From assembly GCF_003946395.1 (NCBI RefSeq), contig NZ_RHNZ01000002.1, positions 1-64,000 on the forward strand: 64,000 nt of DNA, written 5' to 3'. The translations under genes and the position numbers were made by a program. Below, piece by piece: positions 9,324 through 17,196 of this stretch (positions are counted from its first letter, which is position 1; the number at the start of each line of letters is the position of its first letter). The DNA comes from Levilactobacillus fuyuanensis. Lineage in GTDB: Bacteria > Bacillota > Bacilli > Lactobacillales > Lactobacillaceae. A model generated the notes under the pieces. That model worked only from the letters and a program-made list of their open reading frames with translations, made no database searches and was not told the DNA's origin.

Positions 9324-10841
9324 TTAGGCTTTGAGCGCCTTCTGCCAACGATTCCAGACCTTCCGCCGCGTCCACTGTGTATGCGACTTCGCATAAGCAG
9401 CATCACTAAACGCCGTTAATTTGGCCGTATCAGTGAACAAGCCCACAATCTTCTCAGCCATCTGGAGGTTCTGCCCTGGATCAATCAGATAACCATCCTG
9501 GCCTTCCGTGATCAACTCAGCTGGACCATAGTTAAACCTGTAGCTGACAGCTGGAATCCCGTGCATCAGCGCTTCCATCATAGCCAGTGGTCCACCATCG
9601 GCCAGCGACATATTCGTCAGGACCTGATAATGATCATATTGCTCAGTTAAATTAGCATCGTAGTCCTTAAAAAAGACACTGCCGGTCAAGTTAAGCTCAC
9701 CCGTGAGCTTCTTCATGTCCGTAACATACTGCGGATCGCCGTAGCCAAATAGCGTGAACGTGGCATCCGGCACCCGGTCCTTAACGAGCGCAAACATCCG
9801 CAATTGTTGATCAATCTGCTTATCTTGACCGATCCGGCCAACATACAGCAAGCTATGCGGTATCCGCTGTGCCGGTGCGACTTTCTCCGTTTCCTCCTTA
9901 GATAATGGTAGCGTCGTAACGGCTGGTATGGAGAAGACGTGTGCCTTTGGGAAACGCGTCGTCAGGTTTTCTGCTTGTTGAGAAGTTGCCGTGATAAAGC
10001 CATCAAAGTGGCCAAAATGCTCAAAGGCTGGTGCCAGGAAGCCATCCAACTCAGCATGTACGGGGTCATTCGGATTGACTGCGTGGTTGATTGGAATATA
10101 GAGATACTTCCGGGAGGCATCATTTAAGGACAACAATGGTTGAACCCCAGTACCTGGGCGGTCGACGATAAAGGTCGTCGTCTCACTGTCTTGATTACTC
10201 AATTCGTTTAAGAAGAAATTGAACAGGTCGTCCGCGTTCTGGAAGAAGCGGTCCCCCTCGCCGTGATAATCCTTCAAGATCATCCGTGAAGGCAACGGCT
10301 TGCCCTCTGTATCTTGGGCATAGTACTCTTCCAGCACCGTTTGCCCAGCTGGGGTGTAGTACCGCTGTAAAATTAATTTGCCATTCTGACCAAAGTACTG
10401 CGTCGCCGATTTAAATCCACGCCAATCCCAGAGATCGGTTCCAATCCGATTACCCTGTGGATCGAAGAATTCCTGATAGAAGACGCGGCCAATGGTGCCA
10501 GGAATAAACCCAACATTTCCCACCAAGCGGTCCCCGTCAGCGACACCACTAAAGTTGGCCCCAACGGTAACTTCATACTCGATTGGAATATTGATATTAT
10601 CCGCAGTCACCACTTTGACATCCGTATAATCCGTAACCCCTTGGAAGTAATCGAACATGTTCACAACCTGATCGTCAGTTACCCCAAAATCACCAATCGT
10701 CCGATGAAGCAGACGGTCATAGATCTTCGTGACAATCTTTGCAGGTGCTTTGTAGTGGTTAAACAACTTAACCCGGTTCATCGCCGTATGCTCAACACTT
10801 GAATTTTTTTGCAGAATATACTCGTTGACAAAATAATACAC
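9324..10841 (-). CDS. GT4-fold glycosyltransferase paralog B with altered EX7E motif
   Basis: 505 aa. I choose the GTG at 10841: it gives the family start VYYFVNEY and has GGGAG about 11 nt upstream, whereas the ATG at 10859 overlaps that site. Domain layout matches paralogs A and C. The C-terminal motif reads DGGPLAMME, so Asp replaces the first Glu of EX7E and Gly-Pro replaces the usual Phe-Ser, although VGRIGQDKQ keeps the basic residues. In accessory-Sec systems a catalytic GtfA pairs with a non-catalytic GtfB; B could be such a partner for A or C (inference). Alternatively it is an active enzyme with a tolerated change. Confidence 0.85.
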   Translation of the reverse strand: MYYFVNEYILQKNSSVEHTAMNRVKLFNHYKAPAKIVTKIYDRLLHRTIGDFGVTDDQVVNMFDYFQGVTDYTDVKVVTADNINIPIEYEVTVGANFSGVADGDRLVGNVGFIPGTIGRVFYQEFFDPQGNRIGTDLWDWRGFKSATQYFGQNGKLILQRYYTPAGQTVLEEYYAQDTEGKPLPSRMILKDYHGEGDRFFQNADDLFNFFLNELSNQDSETTTFIVDRPGTGVQPLLSLNDASRKYLYIPINHAVNPNDPVHAELDGFLAPAFEHFGHFDGFITATSQQAENLTTRFPKAHVFSIPAVTTLPLSKEETEKVAPAQRIPHSLLYVGRIGQDKQIDQQLRMFALVKDRVPDATFTLFGYGDPQYVTDMKKLTGELNLTGSVFFKDYDANLTEQYDHYQVLTNMSLADGGPLAMMEALMHGIPAVSYRFNYGPAELITEGQDGYLIDPGQNLQMAEKIVGLFTDTAKLTAFSDAAYAKSHTQWTRRKVWNRWQKALKA

Positions 10842-10893
10842 AGTGCAACACTCTCCCATTCGTTTTGATTAATGGTTCCTGTATTCCTGATGT

Positions 10894-10966
10894 ATGCGGT
10901 CTCATCAAAATGAGACGTTCGCATAGCGATTCATTCAATTATACCTAATTTCTTTTATAATTAAAA
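10894..10966 (-). promoter_or_regulatory. Probable promoter and leader hairpin of glycosyltransferase B
   Basis: On the minus strand TTTTAA (10961-10966), 17 nt, and TATAAT (10938-10943) form a promoter with a weak -35 box. Just downstream, ATGCG-N3-GTCTCAT and ATGAGAC-CGCAT form an imperfect hairpin (10894-10924) without a T-run, within the untranslated leader. It suggests that B and C can be transcribed separately from A. Confidence 0.45.
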
Positions 10967-10990
10967 CCAATTACTACTCAGCTCAAAAAT

Positions 10991-12502
10991 TCATTTTGGC
11001 TGACTATTCAAAGATTGAACCAATTTTTCCCATTTTTCCATCGTTTTTGTCGGCGAATAGGCTTGTACTAATCGTTGTGCATTCCCCATGAAGGTCAGCT
11101 GGAGTTCCCTATCTGACAGGTATTCACGCATCTTTTCAACGAGCTGTTCCTGATCATTAACGGGGACCAAGAAGCCATTTTCACCGTCATGAATCATTTC
11201 ATTTGGTCCATAGCGAATATCGTAACCAATCACGGGAATACCATAGCTTAATTCCTCAACGGTCGACAGTGAGAAGCCCTCTTCAACACTCGTCATCAGG
11301 GCTAAAGAAGCCTGTCGGTACTCATTAGTCAGGTCCTTCTGGAACCCTCTGAGGAAGACATAATCTCCTAAACTGTGTTCATTAATATACTTTTGAAGTT
11401 CATTTTTGATTTTATTCCCAAATCCTAATAAATGTAACTGAATGTCTGGAAATTCCGGAACGAGTGCTTCAACCGCCTTGACCTGATGCATGAGCTGCTT
11501 TTCCGGTGAGTACCGGGCCACACTAATAATCCGGTGCGGGTCCCGCCGCATCACATCGATCGGTTGGGCCGTCGCATACCCTACTGGAATCGTCGTAATT
11601 GGTGGCAGATTACTGAAACGCGCCAAAAGATCCGTCCGTTGTTGCTCGGTAGACACGACGATCCCGTTAAACCGCTCTGGATGCGCCAGGATATAATCGT
11701 AAATACCATGCTTGAGTGCCCCCGTCACAATGTCTTGGCCCACCCGAACATGGGTGCTGTGAAAGACTGGGCAAATTTTAATATCTGGTCGTGTCCGATC
11801 CAGAGCCGGCGCCATCTTCCCGTTGCGATCAGAGAAGAAAATATCGCCATCCTGAGCCAATTCATTGAAAAAGAAAGTCTGCAACTCTGTCTCATCATTA
11901 AAGTAGTAATCTCGCTGACCATAATTTTTCAGCGTTACCGACCGCAATACAGACTTCCCATCGACCTGCTTGCATTGTTTAATCATTTTAACTTGTTGGT
12001 CTGGACTGTAGTAAAGCTCCGTATTGACCTGATTGTTCTCAACCAATAGGCTCGTTCGACTCAAGAACCCCCTACTGTCATAAACATCCCGGCGAATCTT
12101 GTTGTGATCGTGATCAAAGTAATTAATGTAATCGACTTGACTATAATCCTTATCTAGAAAATGCGCATACATTAAAAACTGGCCATCCTCATTGTCGACC
12201 CGCACATCATACGTGTCTGGAACGTCCCGCAACTGGTAATGGCAGGTCATCTGCCAATAATGGCGCCAATCAAAATGCCCCACATCTTGATACTGACGAC
12301 TTTCCTGAAAATAATCATACATGGAGAAGCCAACGCCTTGGAAACCAAACTTCTTTAAATGTTCATGCAACCGTGAGCCATACGCCAAATACACCAGAGC
12401 TGCCGGCATACCTGCCGTTTGAAACAAGTGCATCCGGTTAAACTGGGCCTTTTCAATGCCAGTCACCGCCGACCCCAAATTCATATCTACAAAATAATTC
12501 AC
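10991..12502 (-). CDS. GT4 glycosyltransferase, TarM/SdgB/GtfA-like (paralog A)
   Basis: 503 aa starting with GTG at 12502 behind GAGGTGAGGG. The N-terminus MNYFVDMN matches the other two paralogs. The N-terminal extension runs to about residue 300 and is followed by the GT-B catalytic half with VARYSPEKQ (donor phosphate binding) and an intact EX7E motif in EEGFSLSTVEE. It is the first gene of the surface-glycoprotein locus, and a TATAAT lies about 85 nt upstream without a clear -35 box. Teichoic-acid glycosyltransferases of the TagE/TarM type share this architecture, so protein versus wall-polymer acceptor cannot be settled from sequence alone; the linked adhesin favours a protein. Confidence 0.88.
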   Translation of the reverse strand: MNYFVDMNLGSAVTGIEKAQFNRMHLFQTAGMPAALVYLAYGSRLHEHLKKFGFQGVGFSMYDYFQESRQYQDVGHFDWRHYWQMTCHYQLRDVPDTYDVRVDNEDGQFLMYAHFLDKDYSQVDYINYFDHDHNKIRRDVYDSRGFLSRTSLLVENNQVNTELYYSPDQQVKMIKQCKQVDGKSVLRSVTLKNYGQRDYYFNDETELQTFFFNELAQDGDIFFSDRNGKMAPALDRTRPDIKICPVFHSTHVRVGQDIVTGALKHGIYDYILAHPERFNGIVVSTEQQRTDLLARFSNLPPITTIPVGYATAQPIDVMRRDPHRIISVARYSPEKQLMHQVKAVEALVPEFPDIQLHLLGFGNKIKNELQKYINEHSLGDYVFLRGFQKDLTNEYRQASLALMTSVEEGFSLSTVEELSYGIPVIGYDIRYGPNEMIHDGENGFLVPVNDQEQLVEKMREYLSDRELQLTFMGNAQRLVQAYSPTKTMEKWEKLVQSLNSQPK

Positions 12503-12672
12503 GACACCCTCACCTCTTTACGCAAATGTTTCATTCGAACGTGCTTCAAAATGCCCATCTAAATGAAAGCACTTGCAATTCTATGATTATAACTTAAGCT
12601 AAATTCAATTGGCACGCAACTAATCCACCTCAAATCACCAACATCCGTTAGGGAAGTAAAGCGGCCTTACAA

Positions 12673-12719
12673 ACGAAAAAGCCCCGTGCCATCAGTTTTC
12701 ACCGTGACTCGGAACTTAT
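12673..12719 (-). terminator. Probable terminator after the RluA-family gene
   Basis: On the minus strand AGTTCC pairs with GGGGCT (two G-U pairs) at the base of an imperfect stem with an AAAA loop, followed by TTTTT. The stem is weak in the middle. Confidence 0.5.
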
Positions 12720-12722
12720 TAG

Positions 12723-13634
12723 CTATCTAATATTATTATCATAAATCTCATGTTGAATCACCCGTGCCATATCACTCGGTAACGGCGCGTAGCACGTCAC
12801 CCACTGCTGTATGAACGGTTCGTAAAAGGATAATCGCGCGCAGTGCAAAGCTTGGCGGTGAATCCACGGATTTGTGGTCGTACCGTACAGCCAGTCTCCC
12901 AGAAGCGGATGCCCGATCGACTCGCAATGCACGCGAATCTGGTGCGTCCGCCCCGTGTGAAGCTTGACCGCCAACAGACTAGCCGTCTGCGACTGGGCCA
13001 CTACCCGAAGTTCGGTACTGGCTTGGCGCCCATCCGGTCGAACGGCTCGTTTAATAAACGAGCCCGCTGCTCGGCCAATCGGGGCAGTCACCATCTGATG
13101 ACGCGGCGCCACGACGCCCGCGGCCACCGCTACGTAACGTTTGTCCAGCTGATGTAACTTCAACTGCTTGTCAAGAATCGAGTGGGCAAAATGGTGTTTG
13201 GCGAAGATCACGGCGCCACTGGTCTCGCGATCGAGCCGTGTCACAATATGGGTCACCGTGCTATCGGCCTTGATTGCCGTCAGGTGCCCTTTAACGCGAT
13301 TAGCCAACGTATCATCCGGATAGAGGTGCGATGGCACAGACGCCATCCCAGCCGGCTTATTCACCACTAAAAAGTGGGGGTCCTCATAGAGAATCTCCAG
13401 CGGCGCAAACGACGTTGAAACGTGGTCGTTGGCCTGCTCGGGTGGCAACTGCAGCCCCACCGTTTGGCCGGGGTTAGCCATCGCAATAACGCGAACTTCC
13501 ACGCCATCCAGCGTGACGATACCGCCATGGAATTTGACCTTCTTCAAGAACGTCCGAGTCACCCCGTGATCCATCAGAACCGTCCGCACGTGAATCGGAC
13601 TAGTTCCCGTCACGCGCCACGAAAAGGCCGTCAT
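12723..13634 (-). CDS. RluA/RluD-family 23S rRNA pseudouridine synthase
   Basis: 303 aa. The catalytic signature RLDRETSG at 133-140 supplies the nucleophilic Asp135, within a standard RluA core (NKPAGM at 92-97, HQIRVH near the C-terminus). The enzyme isomerises uridine to pseudouridine in large-subunit rRNA. It corresponds to Bacillus YjbO: its ATG overlaps the NAD kinase stop as ATGA, and relQ precedes both, which is the conserved order. The exact target uridine is not readable from the sequence. Confidence 0.93.
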   Translation of the reverse strand: MTAFSWRVTGTSPIHVRTVLMDHGVTRTFLKKVKFHGGIVTLDGVEVRVIAMANPGQTVGLQLPPEQANDHVSTSFAPLEILYEDPHFLVVNKPAGMASVPSHLYPDDTLANRVKGHLTAIKADSTVTHIVTRLDRETSGAVIFAKHHFAHSILDKQLKLHQLDKRYVAVAAGVVAPRHQMVTAPIGRAAGSFIKRAVRPDGRQASTELRVVAQSQTASLLAVKLHTGRTHQIRVHCESIGHPLLGDWLYGTTTNPWIHRQALHCARLSFYEPFIQQWVTCYAPLPSDMARVIQHEIYDNNIR

Positions 13635-14434
13635 CCGTTGTCCCTCCCGATAAAGGAAGACTCGACGCGCTGCCAGAAGTGGGTGTGCCGATATTCCGCA
13701 AAAGAAATTCGGTGCTGCGCAATCTGGTAGGTAATCGCCTTGATTGGCCGACCCTCAATACTCAGCTGATCGCACATCAAGACATTATTGGCCGAGCTCG
13801 CTGGTTCTACGCGAATCCACTCGTCGGCCGGCAAGATCAGTGGTGACCCCAGTGTTCTGAAGACAAGGTTGTTGATTGAGGCTATTTCTGCCATCTGAAT
13901 GGCGTTAAACTGGGGACTCAATACGGCACCACCCACAGCCTTATTGTAGGCTGTCGATCCGGTTGGCGTCGAGATACACAGACCATCCCCTCGAAAACTT
14001 TCGAAAAATTCACCCTTGATGTAGACGTCGGCCACCATGGTCCCAGAGACCTTCTTAATCGTTGACTCATTCAGCGCCAAGGCCTTGTCGGGATGGGTAC
14101 CGTCCGCATACTCCACCTTAATCGTGAGCAAGGGATAACTGACACTCTGACCATTGTCTTTGACCAGACTATCAATCAGCTCCTGAACTTCATAATCCCG
14201 CCAATCGGTATAGAACCCGAGATGACCCGTATGAATACCCACGAAACGTACCCGATCCAAGCGATCACTGTAGTGGTGAAAGGCCGATAACAGCGTCCCA
14301 TCGCCGCCCACCGTAATCACGATGTCGGGGTCCAGACTGTCCAGCTCGATGCCTGCCGCCGTGAGTCCTTTTTTTAAAGCCGTCGCGACCTTCACCGAGG
14401 CCTGGCCGTTATTGCCATAAATGGAAACCTTCAT
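13631..14434 (-). CDS. nadK: NAD kinase
   Basis: 267 aa from the ATG at 14434, with AAGGAAG 9 nt upstream; a longer frame beginning at 14488 overlaps relQ. GGDGT at 43-47 is the phosphate-binding signature, ALNEST is the conserved NE motif, and [17 protein letters not shown] is the substrate region. It phosphorylates NAD to NADP in the cytoplasm. It starts 4 nt after the relQ stop and overlaps the rluD-type gene by 4 nt, so the three are one transcription unit, as in yjbM-yjbN-yjbO of Bacillus. Confidence 0.96.
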   Translation of the reverse strand: MKVSIYGNNGQASVKVATALKKGLTAAGIELDSLDPDIVITVGGDGTLLSAFHHYSDRLDRVRFVGIHTGHLGFYTDWRDYEVQELIDSLVKDNGQSVSYPLLTIKVEYADGTHPDKALALNESTIKKVSGTMVADVYIKGEFFESFRGDGLCISTPTGSTAYNKAVGGAVLSPQFNAIQMAEIASINNLVFRTLGSPLILPADEWIRVEPASSANNVLMCDQLSIEGRPIKAITYQIAQHRISFAEYRHTHFWQRVESSFIGRDNG

Positions 14435-14438
14435 TGCG

Positions 14439-15098
14439 TCAATCTTCCTTACTGTGAGGTGAGTCCGGAGAATCCCCACCAGCGCCATTTTTCGGCGTAT
14501 AGTGTTGGGCTTCCTGAATCTCTTCTCGAATTTCGGACATTTCCGTGTCCAACTTGAAAGCGGCCTCCGCCGCTCGCTGGAGCCGTGCGCTCAGCTCTGT
14601 CGGGAAGTCACCTTGGTACTTATAATTCAATGAATGTTCAATCGTTGCCCAGAAATTCATGGCCAATGTCCGCACCTGAATCTCTGCTAAAATTTTCTTT
14701 TCTCCCGTGACCAATTGGACCGGATACTCAATCACAATGTGATAAGACCGGTAGCCACTGGGCTTTTCGTTATGGATGTAATCGCGTTCCTCAAGAATCG
14801 TCAGGTCCGTCCGCTGCCGAAGCAGGTCGACCACTTGGTAGATATCCTCAACAAATTGGCACATAATACGTAGTCCCGCAATGTCTTGCATATCTTGTTC
14901 CAAGCGTTCCTCGGCCACGTGCCGACGGGTCATCTTTTCCACGATACTGGGTACCGGTTTGACCCGTCCGGTAACAAACTCAATGGGCGGCCGCTGATTG
15001 CGATTCTCAAATTGCTTTCGGATACCGCGGAGCTTGACTTTCAGCTCACTCACGGCCTGTTGATAGGGCAATAAAAATTGATCCCAATTTGCTATCAT
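14439..15098 (-). CDS. relQ: Small (p)ppGpp synthetase RelQ (GTP pyrophosphokinase)
   Basis: 219 aa from the ATG at 15098 behind GGGGGAT; upstream codons in the same frame lack a ribosome binding site. Recognisable RelA/SpoT synthetase elements include [23 protein letters not shown] and [10 protein letters not shown], with no HD hydrolase domain or TGS/ACT domains, and the length is normal for RelQ (about 210-220). It transfers pyrophosphate from ATP to GTP/GDP in stress signalling. First gene of the relQ-nadK-rluD unit. Confidence 0.94.
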   Translation of the reverse strand: MIANWDQFLLPYQQAVSELKVKLRGIRKQFENRNQRPPIEFVTGRVKPVPSIVEKMTRRHVAEERLEQDMQDIAGLRIMCQFVEDIYQVVDLLRQRTDLTILEERDYIHNEKPSGYRSYHIVIEYPVQLVTGEKKILAEIQVRTLAMNFWATIEHSLNYKYQGDFPTELSARLQRAAEAAFKLDTEMSEIREEIQEAQHYTPKNGAGGDSPDSPHSKED

Positions 15099-15325
15099 GA
15101 CGACTATCCCCCAACCTTTAATACACAGCTTACCTTTGAATTTTACCATAATTCAGCCGGAACCGAGACTAATTACTTGGTATCATCCCGTTAAATTTCA
15201 AAGTTCCTGCCAGTTTTGATTTCACGAGGCGTTTAGCTTTACCTCCGGCCAAAAATGTTGCATGATTAGGTTGCGTTTTAAACGGACGGGATTCACCTCA
15301 AACAAACGTTTGGATTGCTATTTTT

Positions 15326-15390
15326 TGAAAATTTGCTAAAGTAGTGCTATTGTTACTTTTTGTTTGACGACCCCTGTTGATCGTCAGACA
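15326..15390 (+). promoter_or_regulatory. spxH promoter and leader hairpin
   Basis: TTGAAA (15326-15331), 17 nt, TATTGT (15349-15354) is a good sigma-A type promoter. In the leader, TGTTTGACGA and TCGTCAGACA (15361-15390) form a 10-bp hairpin just before the AGGAGG of spxH. The rest of the 316-bp gap between relQ and spxH shows no further gene. Confidence 0.6.
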
Positions 15391-15414
15391 GGATAGATAT
15401 TAGGAGGAAGCAAT

Positions 15415-16065
15415 GTGTTAGAAGTCTATTTGTTCGTCAACCCCCTGGGCGCGCGTTGTATGCGTTCAGAACAGAATATTATGCGGTTGGCCGACCATTT
15501 AAATAGCAAGGTGTCGTTTCAATTCGTCCCGCTGCTAAATCAACAAATCATTGAACAGGCCTTGCCCGCACGGCCCACGTTGGCCCAACGCAACGCCTAC
15601 TTCAACGTTTACTACCAGGCTATTTTAGCCTATAAAGCAGCCCTCTTTCAGGGCAAACGTAAGGGACGGAAATTCCTACTCGACATGCAAACGGCCGTTG
15701 TCAGTGACCACCAAAAGTTCTCACAGGACTTGGCAGTGGAAGTGGCGAAGGACTGTCGCTTAGACCTCGACATGTTCACGGAAGACTGCGACTCCGACTT
15801 GGCGAAACAAGCCTTTAAGACGGATCAAAAGCTCGCAGCCGAAATGAAGATTCAACAGTCTTCATCTGCAGTTATCTTCAATTGTGACGTTTCCCAATGT
15901 GGGTTACTCTTAAACGATGTGACTTACGACTCCCTGTGCGATGTCTGCGAGAGTCAGGGTGTAGCTACGCGAGAAATGTTAATGGCTGAACCTAATTACC
16001 CCAAAAATGACCAAGCCAATTCAACATCATTGGGTGCTTTTCCACCGCATCTGCGGGTGTTATAA
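15415..16065 (+). CDS. spxH: SpxH/YjbH-type ClpXP adaptor (DsbA-like thioredoxin fold)
   Basis: 216 aa. It starts with GTG at 15415, closely behind TAGGAGGAAG; the overlapping ATG at 15413 gives only Met-Cys-stop. The N-terminus LEVYLFVNPLGARCMRSEQ is the thioredoxin-like start of SpxH, where Bacillus has a CxxC; here only the second Cys remains. The protein is shorter than Bacillus YjbH. SpxH presents the redox regulator Spx to ClpXP. Gene position, divergent from relQ in the yjbF-yjbO-like cluster, supports the call. A DsbA-family protein of other function is the alternative. Confidence 0.82.
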   Translation: MLEVYLFVNPLGARCMRSEQNIMRLADHLNSKVSFQFVPLLNQQIIEQALPARPTLAQRNAYFNVYYQAILAYKAALFQGKRKGRKFLLDMQTAVVSDHQKFSQDLAVEVAKDCRLDLDMFTEDCDSDLAKQAFKTDQKLAAEMKIQQSSSAVIFNCDVSQCGLLLNDVTYDSLCDVCESQGVATREMLMAEPNYPKNDQANSTSLGAFPPHLRVL

Positions 16066-16079
16066 ATCGTTTTACAGCA

Positions 16080-16110
16080 AGGCTCACGTGCAATCGCGTG
16101 AGCCTTTTTG
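16080..16110 (+). terminator. spxH terminator
   Basis: AGGCTCACG and CGTGAGCC form a strong hairpin followed by TTTTTG. Confidence 0.9.
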
Positions 16111-16215
16111 TATGGATTACGGGGGCCCTAAAAAAGTGACACAATATTCTCCCCTTGTTTCATCCAGTATGGTATGATTGACCCAACTATTTTGGATTTT
16201 TAAAGGGGAACGCTT

Positions 16216-17076
16216 ATGACAACTGCCATCGTTACCGATACTGCGTCTTATCTCACTGCCGACCAAATCGCACAAAACCCGATAACGGTCTTGCCCATCA
16301 CGGTCATTCTCGGTGGGCAACAGTATCCCGAGTCAGAACTAAGTCCACAAACTTTCTACGATTATTTAAAAACCGATAATGAACTGCCAACGACTGCACA
16401 GGTCTCCCTGGGGCAGATTGAGGATGCCTACGACGAGCTGGCTCGTCAGGGCGTCGATGAAATCATCTCGATTCACCTCTCCAGCGGGATCACCTCGTTT
16501 CTCAGCAATCTAAAGATGTTCTGCCGGACCTATACCAAGGCGAAAATCTACCCGGTGGATTCCCTAGTCGCCAGTGCCGGCGAAGCTAATCTTTGCCTGT
16601 TGGCGGGTAAGCTGATCAAAGCCGGCCAGACCGCCGAACAGATTATTCCCCAGCTGACCGCCCTCCGCGATACACAACAGGTCTACTTCGCCGTGGATAA
16701 CCTGAGTCATTTAGCGCGAACCGGGCGATTGAGTAATCGGTCAGCCATGATTGGCAACCTCCTCAACATCAAACCACTCCTGACGTTCGACGACACTGGT
16801 AAGATTATTGCCATCGACAAGGAACGGACGATGCGTAAGGCTTTTGGCTTCATCACCGACCACCTGACCGCCCGTCTGCAGGAAGTTGATTACCCGCTCC
16901 ATGCAACGGTCATCGACGCTAATAACGAAGAGACCGCCCTCCGGTGGCAACAGGCCTTGCACGAGCAGTTCCCGCAAGTTCGTGTCTCACGAAGCGCGTT
17001 AGGCCCTGCCATTAGCGTGCATACCGGTGAAAAGACGATGGGTGTACTGTGGCAACAGGATTGGCAATCGATTTAA
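16216..17076 (+). CDS. DegV-family fatty-acid-binding protein
   Basis: 286 aa behind AAAGGGGAACGCTT. The N-terminus TAIVTDTASYLT, the SIHLSSGITSF motif and the second-domain FAVDNLSHLARTGRLSNR segment are typical of DegV proteins. These bind a fatty acid between two alpha/beta domains and serve FakA-type fatty acid kinases as FakB subunits. No fakA is in the window. The gene is inserted between spxH and pepF relative to Bacillus order and faces pepF across a shared terminator. Confidence 0.9.
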   Translation: MTTAIVTDTASYLTADQIAQNPITVLPITVILGGQQYPESELSPQTFYDYLKTDNELPTTAQVSLGQIEDAYDELARQGVDEIISIHLSSGITSFLSNLKMFCRTYTKAKIYPVDSLVASAGEANLCLLAGKLIKAGQTAEQIIPQLTALRDTQQVYFAVDNLSHLARTGRLSNRSAMIGNLLNIKPLLTFDDTGKIIAIDKERTMRKAFGFITDHLTARLQEVDYPLHATVIDANNEETALRWQQALHEQFPQVRVSRSALGPAISVHTGEKTMGVLWQQDWQSI

Positions 17077-17100
17077 CCTTACAGATCATACGCGTAACCA

Positions 17101-17154
17101 AAAAAGCTGGCGTCATCACCGCATATTGTGCAGCGATGACACCAGCTTTCTTTC
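17101..17154. terminator. Bidirectional terminator between degV and pepF
   Basis: AAAGCTGGcGTCATC and GATGACaCCAGCTTT form a long stem with A-runs on the left and T-rich sequence on the right, serving convergent genes. Confidence 0.85.
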
Positions 17155-17196
17155 ATTGCAGATTGTTTACGACAGTCATGCAAGTCTTCATTAGTT

